From positions 1-64,000 of the forward strand of contig OAPG01000022.1 of assembly GCA_900208305.1 (NCBI GenBank): DNA of 64,000 nucleotides, read 5' to 3'. Under the pieces are notes generated by a model. The model saw only the letters and a list, made by a program, of their open reading frames with translations. It did not search any database and was not told where the DNA came from. A program made the translations under genes and the position numbers. Positions 49,480 through 60,151 of the stretch are shown here, one piece after another; positions within the stretch are counted from its first letter, which is position 1; each line of letters begins with the position of its first letter. This DNA comes from Melanopsichium pennsylvanicum. Its lineage: Eukaryota; Basidiomycota; Ustilaginomycetes; Ustilaginales.

Positions 49480-52463
49480 GGTGGAAAAGATGGTGGGCGG
49501 CGAGGCGTCTTCGAAATCGGACGCTGCGATGATGACCGGAAAAGTGGCTATTTTTGTTGTCAATACTGTTGTCGTCGTCGACAAATTGGAGACGGAGATA
49601 GTCTAGAGATTCGGCAGCGGGGGCGACGAAGGCTGGGTGGTTGAACGAGATACAGGTTGTGACAGCAATGCAAGGACAAGGTGGAGAAGGCACAAAGTTG
49701 TCGAGAAGCTTAGTACGTGGCGTTGGCGTTGGCGCGTTTCAAAGGTGGAAAAGCAAGATGAGATGTAACACATGCAGAACAATGTATCGGGCATCGGCCA
49801 AGGAGACAAGCCATTCAGCGCCCGAGCATTGTCGTCAGATCAATGACAGAGCGCCGAACAGTAGTTGGGCGTCGGGATGGGGAGCGAGTGGGACACGGAA
49901 AGGCAACGCGAAGACAGAAGGACGGCCGAATATGTCCACCGGCGAGTTTGACAGACAGCAGCGCGTACAAACCAAACAGACGCGCAAACGCGTTTCCAAG
50001 TCAGGTAGAAAGAATCAAGCGGATGATTGATGGTCAGCGGTCGGCACCCCTCATCGGTCAATGTTTGCTTCGCCCATTATTGACTTGTTGTCGTATCATC
50101 TCATCATGTCTTGCAAGCTAGGTCATGTTCGTGCAAGTAATAGATAAATAAGCAGGAAAAGCGACTGAAACACGACGTTCGAATCACGACGTCCGAATCA
50201 CGACGTCCGGATCACGACGTATGAGATTCGAGAGAGGTCTGCAAAGAGTGCAAGACCAGACTTGGCTGGTGAGCAGGCGCTAGTATAAGGTGGACCCTGG
50301 CCCGATCTGCTCACAGCTCCTTAGGACAAGACGAGCGAAACGTTGGACGGGATATCTATAACCACGGGCAAGACAAAGCCAAGGGAGAGATTGTCCAATA
50401 CAATACAATCCTTAGAAAGGAATGATACACTTACCTGTTTTGCTTTGCAAAGCGGTGAATCCAATTGAGTAAAGTAAAAATGGTGGTTTTTGAGAAGGTT
50501 TTACGAGTTTGAATCGAAGGAGGAAAGGAAGGAAAATGGCGATTAGAGAGGACTAGAAAAGGGTCATGGGATTTCAGTATTCCAACATATTCAAGCTATA
50601 CCAGCTGATTTCCACACGCAAGTGGTCCAACTTCAGACCACTTAGAACGTGCTTCAATTGTCGACTTTAAGAAATACGAGTTGCGGTTACAGATCGTGTT
50701 GAAATGGGGCTATTTCGGCTCTGTATTCAATTCGGTATTAATAATGACGACTCTTCCATTTCACATTTCCCCATCGAAGTCAGAATTACTATTTTGCACA
50801 GCTACAATTTTCAACCGGCCGGTACTTCGTGACTGATGGCTCAAGATGGCTAAGCATTGATTTCAAACAGACTCGCCCCGCAGCCGACACGAAGCGAACT
50901 CTCACAGCTCGTTACTCCGATTCTTTCAACCTCCATCGACTTTTATCCTTGCTCAGACGAATTGAGCTGACACACGCCTTGACTCCTCCTTTACGATCCC
51001 GGCACTCACAGCGCAGTCGGGAAAAAGTATTTATATCAATAGGGGCACGAAGCTGTGATTGCAAAGCATTCACCGCCGAGTCGCTTCCAAGTATTGTTGG
51101 TGCAAACTGGCGAGATTCTTCTCCTGGTCCGCCCTGACGCGAATTCAGCCTGTCTTGCAGGCAGCATTATTGGCAAGTCATTGATATCATCATAACCCAA
51201 GTGAGGCTGAATTGAGAAGCGACTTTGCATACAAGCATCGTCACAGGCAACCGAGTTGGTACGCTCCAACAGCGCCGGGCCCTCCCAACTTGCTTATCTC
51301 GACAGGTCCGCTGCGACATCGCAAGTACTGCGTTGCGGCCGGATCAGTCTAGCTAATCCGCAAGCCGTCGTCTCTCCATTGGTAAGTACCACGCAGCCTC
51401 CCTTCAGCTTCTCCGCTTTCAAAACACGAAAGGCAGCCGCCGCTGGTCGATAGATACAGCTGGTAGCCACCATTTGAGATATATCCCGCCCCAATCAGTA
51501 CCGCGCAGTCCAGTTGGGTGCAGTGTGGTCGGATTCTGTCGAGCCTTTCATGTTGGAATCGAAAAGGGAAAACTAAAATGCAAAAACGTACCCGATTTTG
51601 TTTTGAAAATGCGTTTCGCATGCGAGAAAATTGCCCCGATTTGTATCCTAAATAAAACCAGCAGCCGAGACAGGTTCAGCAGCGCTGGCAGGGGCAAGTC
51701 GCAGCCGTAGCTGTGGCCATCGGGCTTGAAAGAAAAGAGGCGGCAGCACAAGATTGTGTGTTTGTTTCTGCGGTGGGAACACAGCGGGCTCGGACCGGGC
51801 AACCACACCCACCACGCGGATCCGCAAACAGGCAACAGAGTGAAAACTCGGGTCTCGCCTTCTGTACCGAGAGCGCGTTGCATCAATTTTGTCAATCGAC
51901 ACGATGTAACATTTCGCAAATTTCGGTCACTGTGGGTGTCAGACTGCGCAGTTACTTGTTCTGGGTAAACCAACTGGGTAGCTGGATGTTTCCTTTCGCT
52001 CAACCACGATCCACCCAATCGTCCTGCAACACTCGACAGCGCCTCTGGCCTCTAGCTATATTGGAACATACACGGATTGACAGCTCCACTCAGACTTGGA
52101 GAAATCTGTTTTCGAGTTGCATTTACCTTGCGCATACAGTCAGTGATCTTGGGGGCGAGCATTTATGTTGCTGCGGCTTCTCAATCTGAATGATCTTTGA
52201 GCTGGACGCTGTCGACTATGTACTCTTCCTTGACCTGTTTCAACCCTTGATCGACATCGCATCCATCATTTTCTTGTGTGAAAGAGCATTCACTGATCTT
52301 GAAATCTTCCTTGCGTGAATTCACTTCTCCTTGTCATCGTTCCTTCCGGCATCATCACGATTTCGGATGCACCATTTGCCACTTCTATCGCATAGCATCT
52401 CACCACCGCACGCTTTCGTTTAGGAACACAATCGGCGACGGCGCCCTCTATCAAAATCTCATA
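49480..52463. other. 3.0-kb gene-free interval
   Basis: This lies between the divergent HMG-box and PNUTS-like genes. Several small open frames (for example 49641-50030 and 51713-52189) lack recognisable domains or codon patterns, and I do not call them. The only clear structure is a 14-bp tandem repeat at 50169-50224. T/C-rich sequence before 52464 probably forms the leader of the downstream gene. Confidence 0.5.
50169..50224. repeat. Tandem repeat, four copies of a 14-bp unit
   Basis: Units of ATCACGACGTCCGA: the first reads AACACGACGTTCGA and the last ends in TATGA. Each unit has a palindromic GACGTC or near-palindromic core, so the array offers four regularly spaced candidate protein-binding sites. 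Confidence 0.85.
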
Positions 52464-55400
52464 ATGGACCCCTCCTCGGGCTACGGCTCGTGGCCGATGC
52501 AACCCAACAGCAATCCAGAGCTCGCTTGGCATCTCGAGCCAAACAGCCTGAACACATCAAGTGTGGGTAACATGCAGCCCATGTATGTATCCTCTTTGTC
52601 CGTGGGTGCCATGCCTTCGACCCTCTACCCTGCGTATCCCAGCAGCGAGCACCAATATGTGCCTCAGCAGCAGCAATCCTATCAGCAGCAGTCGCAATTG
52701 TATCCGCCGCAACCCCAATTGCATTCGCACCAGTACCCAAGTGCTTCGCTCCAGCCAGGCATGCCCGCTTCGGATGGCTCTTCGAGTGATGCCTTGTCGG
52801 TCAATGCGGCTAACTTCAATGAGCTGCGAGTCATGTATCCCGATGCCTCGTCGGAGACGCTCATCAGCGCCATCTTTCAACCGCCGCCCTCAGCTCCGAG
52901 ATCAGCGCAACCTCATCCTCAGCACCAAGATGTTCAGCGCCAGCAGCTTGTGCCAGCACCAGTAGCGCAGACACGAATACACCATCCATCACATCAGATG
53001 CATCCATCGCACGACGCGCCGCTTGTGCAGCCCCCTCCACCTTACAACGCGTACGCCTCTCAGTCGGAGCACTCGCTCGCAAACGCACTCTCCTTTACTT
53101 CGCCTCCGCCCGTGGCCGCAAACACTTCTTCGATCTTCGCACACGGTTTGTCACAACCCGCTGTTCCGGCTGTACAACCTCAAGCCCACGCCGGCACGGG
53201 GTCCACCGCACAGCCAGAGGCCAGCAAGAAGACAGCGAAGCTGCGTCAATCAAAGCTCAGCCTCCTCCCTGGCGTCGCCCATGCAGTCAGAATAGAAGGC
53301 ACTCCGCCCACACCGGCTGTCACCGCCCCGTTGCCAAAGATCGGTGCTGAGGCAGCCATCATTGTCGATGATGGGGCCGAGCCCAGCACGCCGCCTCTGC
53401 CGCCCGCCAAAGCTCTGGCCACCAGGCCTAGCTCATCAGCGACAGCAACGAGCGCAGATACCTTGCTGTGGAACAAAGTGAAAGCACCCTTGTCTCGTTT
53501 ATCTGTCGAACGCTCACCCGACCAGTCGGCACGACAGCTTGTGCAACTCCTCTGCGAAGTTGACGCAAGCGGCAAATTCCGACAAGTCGTTTCGACAGGC
53601 TCAGAGGTCCGCGAGACGATTATCGAAACGCTCCACGCCATTGCGACCTTGGAGAAGGGCCGGGGCTTTACTGACAACGGTCGGTCCAAATTCTTCGGTG
53701 CTATGATGCGTATTCCCGGAGGTCGACATATCTTGTCGACGTGGTTAAGGCAGACAGTTCCTCCGAAAAAGATGACGGAGGGTGTAGCTGATCTCAGTCG
53801 ACGATACAAAGAGACGCTGTTTCCTTTGCTGAGCGTTTTAGCATACGTGCCCATCAAGAAGGCTTACCTCACCGACGATGCCGGCTTGGGTAAGGCCATC
53901 ACTGGTGTGTCGCTGCGTGCGGTCGATTCAAAGGCACGTAACTTGGCTGTGAGCCTGAAAGAGAAATGGACAAAGGTTATTCAGAACGAAAGCTCGAGCT
54001 CCTCGACTGCTGCCTCGCGACCTAGCCCCTCTGCAGCTGCAAGCACCTCCACAACCTCGGCTGCCACGGCCAAGCGAAAGCCCACCGAAACCTCGGCGAC
54101 CGCCGAAAGCAGTTCCAAACGCTACAAGTCTGCCACTCCAACGACCTTGACTTCTGCTACTGCTGCTCGAGCTGCGAAACCTACTTCAGCTTCGTCCACA
54201 AGCACCAGTGTCAAGCCAGGTCTAGCCTTCTTTGGTGGTTCCACCATTCCAAAAAAATCGACATCTGCGACAGGCTCATCTGCCACTAGTAATCGCATGA
54301 ATGCGCACGAGAGCGTGATGAGCCTGATGAACAAACTAAGCGCTGGTAAAGGCAACGAGCGCAGCCCAGAAGCAGAAGTGCAGAGAAACGTATCGGCCAA
54401 AGCTCAGCCTCAACAAAAGCCGAAGAAGCGGGTCAGGTGGAGAGAGGGCAATGAGCTCGTCGCGGTCAAGGAGATTGAGCCGGCAGATTATAGTCTGGGT
54501 GATAATGAGAATGCTTCAGAGTCGACTCGGGTCGGATTCTTCACAGACGAACATGATGAGGGTCTTGCTCTGCGTCAGTCGGTGAGCACGATGGAAGCTC
54601 TGATGGACTGGCGCGAGCCGCAAGAAGTGGTTGTGACCATTTCCGACTCTGGACCCGTGGGCAGCGAGTCTTTGGAAGGGCCGTTCCAGACCAAGCGTAA
54701 TGCCGAGATGGAGGAGAAAGTACATGAGGAGGGACAAGAGCCCGAATGTCCGGACGAGAGCCTGCTTGAAAAACCAGGATCGATCTCTGAAGCACCCAAG
54801 GAACTGCTGCGGGATAGTGTTGAGATCCCCACGCCGTGGATTGGAGAGGATTCTGCACTTGCAGACGGGATGGACGAGTCAGCAGGTGAAGGGGCGGGTC
54901 CAGTGGACTTTGAGCAATCTGCACCAGCGAGCGCTGTTGTACCTTCGACAGCCGACCTCAGTGCGCTTCTTGCAAAGGTCGGGCAGGCAGTCGGCGGTGG
55001 CGATGTTGCGCCATCCGCCACATGCACAGTATCGGTCGCACCACCTGCGCTCAACTTTGACAGCACTCAACTTCAATCGATCCTGGCGATGGCCAAGGGT
55101 TCGGGTCCTGGCTCAAGCGCTGTGAATGCCGCGATGGCCTCGCAGAACGTTTCCACAAACAACCTGTCCGCTTTGCTATCGAATCTGAAATCTAGCGTCA
55201 ACGGTGTTCACAATAGTGTTGCTGCCAACAACGGCAATGCAGCTGAGGGAGGGAGCGGCTACTGGAATCGTGGTTACCATGACGCAAGTGCACCTAAGGA
55301 AGAAAGTTACCCTGGCGAGTATCAGCAGGAGTACAGCAGCCATGGTGGTCAGCGATACGGTCAGGCTACTACATTATACCAGTATGGCTCCACAAAGGGA

Positions 55401-55616
55401 TGGGATGATGAGGCGCAAGGCAGCTACGGTGGAGGACAGAGGGGCGGTTGGGCCAAAGCAGAGTCGGGGTATGGTGGAAGTGGTGGTGTAGATGGAGATG
55501 GAGATGGAAGAGGTGCAGGCGTATTGCAACCCAAGATTCATATCAGGCCGTGCAAGTTTTACGTTCAGGGCAATTGCTTCCGTGGTGACTCTTGTCACTT
55601 CCGCCATGATGGATGA
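52464..55616 (+). CDS. PNUTS-like PP1 regulatory subunit (TFIIS N-domain, RVxW motif, CCCH finger)
   Basis: 1050 residues from the ATG at 52464; the frame extends upstream only to a GTG. The N-terminus is Gln/Pro/Ser-rich, with a CUE-like segment, FNELRVMYPDASSETLISAI, at about 117-138. A TFIIS N-terminal-like helical bundle lies at about 331-510 (WNKVKAPLSRL, IIETLHAIATLEKGRG, ILSTWLRQ). KKRVRWREGNEL near 655 fits the PP1-docking RVxF/W motif. The C-terminus is Gly-rich with one finger, CKFYVQGNCFRGDSCHFRH (C-x7-C-x5-C-x3-H), at about 1030-1048. This domain order is that of PNUTS/PPP1R10 (fission yeast Ppn1), which targets PP1 to RNA polymerase II termination. Orthology is inferred from architecture. 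Confidence 0.8.
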   Translation: MDPSSGYGSWPMQPNSNPELAWHLEPNSLNTSSVGNMQPMYVSSLSVGAMPSTLYPAYPSSEHQYVPQQQQSYQQQSQLYPPQPQLHSHQYPSASLQPGMPASDGSSSDALSVNAANFNELRVMYPDASSETLISAIFQPPPSAPRSAQPHPQHQDVQRQQLVPAPVAQTRIHHPSHQMHPSHDAPLVQPPPPYNAYASQSEHSLANALSFTSPPPVAANTSSIFAHGLSQPAVPAVQPQAHAGTGSTAQPEASKKTAKLRQSKLSLLPGVAHAVRIEGTPPTPAVTAPLPKIGAEAAIIVDDGAEPSTPPLPPAKALATRPSSSATATSADTLLWNKVKAPLSRLSVERSPDQSARQLVQLLCEVDASGKFRQVVSTGSEVRETIIETLHAIATLEKGRGFTDNGRSKFFGAMMRIPGGRHILSTWLRQTVPPKKMTEGVADLSRRYKETLFPLLSVLAYVPIKKAYLTDDAGLGKAITGVSLRAVDSKARNLAVSLKEKWTKVIQNESSSSSTAASRPSPSAAASTSTTSAATAKRKPTETSATAESSSKRYKSATPTTLTSATAARAAKPTSASSTSTSVKPGLAFFGGSTIPKKSTSATGSSATSNRMNAHESVMSLMNKLSAGKGNERSPEAEVQRNVSAKAQPQQKPKKRVRWREGNELVAVKEIEPADYSLGDNENASESTRVGFFTDEHDEGLALRQSVSTMEALMDWREPQEVVVTISDSGPVGSESLEGPFQTKRNAEMEEKVHEEGQEPECPDESLLEKPGSISEAPKELLRDSVEIPTPWIGEDSALADGMDESAGEGAGPVDFEQSAPASAVVPSTADLSALLAKVGQAVGGGDVAPSATCTVSVAPPALNFDSTQLQSILAMAKGSGPGSSAVNAAMASQNVSTNNLSALLSNLKSSVNGVHNSVAANNGNAAEGGSGYWNRGYHDASAPKEESYPGEYQQEYSSHGGQRYGQATTLYQYGSTKGWDDEAQGSYGGGQRGGWAKAESGYGGSGGVDGDGDGRGAGVLQPKIHIRPCKFYVQGNCFRGDSCHFRHDG

Positions 55617-56363
55617 TGAGGTTTTATTTTCCAGACTTCAAGCATGTCGTTCTTTTACGCACTCGTTTTTGTAGTTTGCATGAGCAGCGTCTTCATCTGT
55701 GTAACAGTACAACAAGCGAATCATTCGCGATGCTTTTTCGGATGCAGTAGTGTAGAAATCAAGGAGAACTCGACATGAGCGCTGTAGAGATGAGGAGGAG
55801 AAGCGCAATACAAATTAGGGGGTTCATTCAGTTGGGCTAGATGAAGACATGGTAGATGAGCAATTGATGTAGGGTCTTGTTGGTGGTTTGATCGAGGAGA
55901 AGGGTTCACTCTGATTTCACACGTTCTCATCCACAAGTTTTGGGTCAAGTTGGGCGGGTGCGGTGGTAACAAGTGGAGGGGTTTGTGGTTTTGGGTATGG
56001 CTCTAAACGAGCGCGGCTGGCAACGCCACCAAAGAAATGTGGCTACTTTGGACAATTCAGTCACGCCTGCCTCATCTTGCATGAGATGCTTGCCCACCTA
56101 CATTTACTGTACAATAAAGTAAAGTAAATTATATTACAGTACTCTCTCAGGGTCCAATCTGCATTGTTTCATACCATCACCAGCAGCTTGAGCAGAGCTA
56201 CCTCATCCTTCAACCCACCCAAAGCCTCCGACTCTACTTGTGGATCTTGTTGGTCCATTCAACTCTGCCATCGGTGCGGAAGCAAGAGCAACACATCAAA
56301 ACGTCACGAGCATTGAGACCCTTATTCGACAAGAAAATTTCGAGAACATCTAGTAGTAGCAAC
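55617..56363. other. Intergenic region
   Basis: 747 bp with no gene visible. It contains TACTGTA (56105-56111) and TACAGTA (56135-56141) within an AT-rich patch. Confidence 0.5.
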
Positions 56364-57224
56364 ATGGTCTCATCTGCTTGCACAGTTGCCGAAGCTGAAG
56401 ATAACCTGCTTTCGTGCACTGCACAGATCATGAATCAAGCCGTAACGATCCTGAGTTCACCATCGATCACCGACAAGGAGTACACGTTTGAATCCAAGAT
56501 CATCTCTGGTTCTACACCGGGCAAGCATTTCCGGCACGTTCTGGACCACCTGCGAATCCTGGTTGATGCGATTGAGAATTGGCAATCTCGCACTTGCTCG
56601 TCGACATGGTCTTGCAGTGAGCTGAGGGTGGACTATGACTCGCGCATAGTATCGAAACTTGCTCACATAGAAACGTCTGCGTTGGCATCTTTACAGCAAT
56701 TCGAAAGAACCACACAACGCCTCTACCAAACCTTTTCGGGATCCAATGGGAGACTCTATACGCAGCGGTTAAAATTGTGTGCAACGACGCCATTTGCGGT
56801 GGAGATGGACAGTACGGTAGGTCGAGAATTGTGGTTCTGCGGATTACATGCGATTCACCACTACGCTTTGGCCAGGGTGATCCTGGTAAAGGAGTTAGGG
56901 TTGGAGGAAGGAATAGATGATCAGTTTGGCGTTGCGCCTAGTACATTGATACATAGGGAGTGGAGGAAGGAGGGTAACAGGGCTGATGTCGCTCATCAAG
57001 CGCTCAGTCAAGGTGAGCAAGGCGAGCTTCCATCATCATCATCATCATCATCAACATCAACATCAACATCAACATCAACATCATCAGAAGGAGGATCAAG
57101 TTCAGAAAGGAGAGCAAGGCAAGAAGGATCATCCAGCAACAGGATTTTGCTTGGACAACACCATCAACCAAGCGGGCATGCCGCCACTTCTCGAAACAAT
57201 CACCAATACAAGCTCAAGCTCTGA
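56364..57224 (+). CDS. DinB-like four-helix protein with a Ser/Thr-repeat tail
   Basis: 286 residues from the ATG at 56364 (AACATGGTC); an in-frame extension upstream begins at a non-conserved ATG (56238). The core resembles bacterial DinB/YfiT-type bundles: STPGKHFRHVLDHLRIL at about 50-66, VDYDSR near 91, and FAVEMDSTVGRELWFCGLHA followed by IHHYAL and FGVAPST at about 152-195. His residues in these helices bind a metal in DinB-superfamily proteins; the enzymatic role here is unknown. The tail from about 220 is built from CAT/CAACAT microsatellite codons (poly-Ser, Thr-Ser). GTGAGC at about 57013 might be a splice donor giving another C-terminus. Confidence 0.65.
   Translation: MVSSACTVAEAEDNLLSCTAQIMNQAVTILSSPSITDKEYTFESKIISGSTPGKHFRHVLDHLRILVDAIENWQSRTCSSTWSCSELRVDYDSRIVSKLAHIETSALASLQQFERTTQRLYQTFSGSNGRLYTQRLKLCATTPFAVEMDSTVGRELWFCGLHAIHHYALARVILVKELGLEEGIDDQFGVAPSTLIHREWRKEGNRADVAHQALSQGEQGELPSSSSSSSTSTSTSTSTSSEGGSSSERRARQEGSSSNRILLGQHHQPSGHAATSRNNHQYKLKL
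57030..57085 (+). repeat. CAT/CATCAA microsatellite inside a coding region
   Basis: Seven or more CAT units followed by CAACAT units. In the DinB-like frame it encodes Ser/Thr runs; in the next frame it encodes His/Gln runs. Length change here would alter the C-terminus. Confidence 0.85.
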
Positions 57225-59519
57225 AACACATAATCAACATTGTGGTCACCCATTATACCGGCTCCGTACAGTACACGCATATCAACATGCAGTGTTGCTT
57301 TTTCTTCGCATGATTCAAAAGCATGTGTATGGAAGATGAAGTTGTACAGTTAAGCTGCTTGTATGTGGCATTGTTTGTATGTGTGTGTGATGATTACCAT
57401 ACCATACCGATGGCAAAGGGAAGGGGGAAAGGGAAAAGGGGAAAGGGAAGGAAGAGGGTGCAAATGGAGCACATTTCCAAGCTCGAGAAAAAGAGAATTT
57501 GTAGCAGAAAAATAGTGAATAAAAATGGGGAGGAGAAAAGTGTACCTAATAGAATGGGGCATTTTTTTTTTCTAACCAAATTTTGGGTCGAGACAGGGTT
57601 AAAGGAAGTCTGGAACGACGGACTGCAATTTAACATTTTGTACTCGATTGATGTACTGTATACTGTGCGGTAAATAAGAAGAATCTGCGAGAAGCACGTA
57701 CTGAACCGCTGGATTGGACTTTGCTGTAAGATGCACTATCCGGCCAAATCATGATACAATGTCACTCTGCGAGGCCCCACACCCTCCGAAAACCTTTATT
57801 TTAAAGAAGTGATGCGTGTTTCAAAGAGGCCTTCTCCGCAGGCCGTAGGATATACTTATAAATTAAATTGACTGTACCTTGTACTGGGTTTGTGGAAAAG
57901 AAGATTCCTCACGACTATATTTTCTGTTTGTTTTAAGAGTTAAAACAGAGCTAGAACATGATACAGGTACAGCCTATACAGTAAACTACGGTAGGTGAAA
58001 GATCAATGTGAACCGAATGCAAGCTAAAAGTAGTCCCAACTTCTTAAACTTGATGTGTGTGTATGGAACAAGCTACGACGGGTTGAGTGATCAGTGTACG
58101 TTACTGTGTAATGCAGTGCGATGCGATGCGGTGTGCGGCTTGGAGACGATCCGAATCCATGTCAGCATAGCTCGTTGCAGTTGCTAATCATCATATACAG
58201 CAGAGATTTGGGGCCATTCGATTCGATTTGAATCGGGTGGACAGCAAAGTCCCCAAGCCAAAAGTTACAGTATATGCAGGGTCGACGATCGACGAGTCAA
58301 CACCCAAAGGGAAAAAAAGAAAAACAAAAATAAAAATAAAACTCTGACTTTGTACTTGGAAATATAAATTTGTATTCTTTCTCGAGGCTTTTCTTTTCAT
58401 TTCAAATTCAAACTGCAAGTGTAGGTGTCAACTTTCTTGGCGCACAAGAAAAATAATAATAATCTAAAATACCTAAGTTACGCAGTCTCGATGAAAATTG
58501 GATGCAGCATGCGAGTTGCAAGCGAAATTGCTTGGCATTGAGCTTTTCAGTCCCAGTTTGACGGTTCTTGGCACGCAAGCACACACGCACACACGCACGC
58601 GCTCTACTGTCTGCAGTTATGCAGCACACGTCTTTATTTGCATCTTTCCTCATCTCTCGCTCTATTCTTGGAGGCTGTGCAGCTGTCTCTTGTTCCTCGG
58701 ACTCTGATCAAACAGTACATGCTGATATAATCCGGGAGCGAGGAGTGTTGTCGTTGTTAGCAAGAAGCAACAATATACAGTACAGTAGTGCAGCTGCAAG
58801 CGCGCTGCATCTCGTTCCAAGAAGCCACGGATTGCATGGTGCAAGAGAATCGTGCGTCTTCTTTCAAGGCCTCCGAGTCCGAAGTCATCTTTACAAAACG
58901 GCTCTTGTTCTGATCCATGCTCTTCTCTCTCGCTCTGGGCGGCGACGCATCTCCGACCGCTTCCCGCGGCCATCACCATCGCCGCCACAACAATAATGAC
59001 ACCACCTCAGGTAATCTGCCTCATCCTACCTTTGCGAGGAATCCGAGGCCGCAGTCTTGGCAAAGCAAAAAACAAAAAAAAAACAATGTGCTAGTTTGCT
59101 ACAGTACAGTAAATTTACATGAAAGTATGATCCAAAATTGCCACTCGAGTCGGCGGTCTGTGTCTGCTGATTTGGGTTTTGCTCAGATGGCTCGGTTCGT
59201 GTGCCTTTGCCGCAGGCTAGAGAATACGTTGATGCTGTATTTGCATTTCGTATTTATTATTGCATCTGCATGTTTGATGTGACGATTATGGCCAAGTCTA
59301 GTATGAAGGAAGGAGCAAAGTAGTTGTGGCTCGGTTTCTCTGAATCCATATCTTTGAGAAAAGTGAAGCTCCGAGCTTGAACAATTCACTCCAACCTCTC
59401 TTACCCGCTGAATTCTGATGAACACTCCCGCTGCTTGTGAGCCCTGCCTATGTCGATTCACTATTCCAATCATTCCGCCAATTTCGGTGACTGTATTTGT
59501 GTGACCTGGCAGTGAGTGG

Positions 59520-59568
<49 letters not shown>

Positions 59569-60151
59569 CCAACTACTGTGCCTACCGTACTACTCAGTTT
59601 AGATTTCATTTGACTTGGATCGAGTGGGAGGATAATCCTGAGTTTGGCAAAGTTTGTCGTTAATCAACAAACAACAAGCCTCGTGCTAGAGTAAAACTGC
59701 CACTGCTGCTGTTGTTTCACTCAAGCAAGCGTGTTGCCTTCTGCCTTGTGCCTGCTACCAACCCCTGAGCTATATGCCAAGTCAAATCTACTGTATCCCT
59801 CTCCCTTCTCCCTCTCTCGGTGTGCGTGTGCGTGTGCAGGTGCGTGTGTGTGTCTGTATGTGCGTATTTGCTATTGCTCGATTCTGAGACTCGAATCAAG
59901 CTCGGTGTCTAATCTCGCCTCCTTGTCCTCCTCCTCCCCTCCTCCCCCCCTCCAACCCTCTTCTTTCCATTTCTGCCTTCGCTATCTTCACCTTCTACTT
60001 CAACTTTGCCTTCATCCGTCTCCGTCCTTTCCTTGGTCTTTGATCGTCACTTAGGGTTACACCCATTCACCACCATCTCGTCTTCATCACCACCACCACC
60101 ACCATCATCATCACCACCTCCACTTCCATCACATTTCGATTCACAGACAAG
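57225..60151. other. 2.9-kb gene-free interval
   Basis: Small open frames exist but none has a recognisable domain. It includes a G/A-rich stretch (57415-57470), a (TG)n microsatellite at 59518-59563, a (CAC/CAT)-rich leader at 60076-60122 before the MP88-like gene, and at least eight TACTGTA/TACAGTA heptamers. No tRNA or rRNA gene was recognised. Confidence 0.5.
59518..59563. repeat. (TG)n microsatellite
   Basis: About 20 TG dinucleotides in an intergenic region. Confidence 0.95.

Noticed and set aside
49641..50030. A 129-codon frame upstream of the HMG-box gene
   Set aside because: No homology is recognisable, and it overlaps the expected promoter and leader of the divergent gene.
57323..57673. 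A small Lys/Arg-rich open frame after the DinB-like gene
   Set aside because: Its composition comes from a G/A-rich low-complexity stretch and there is no domain.
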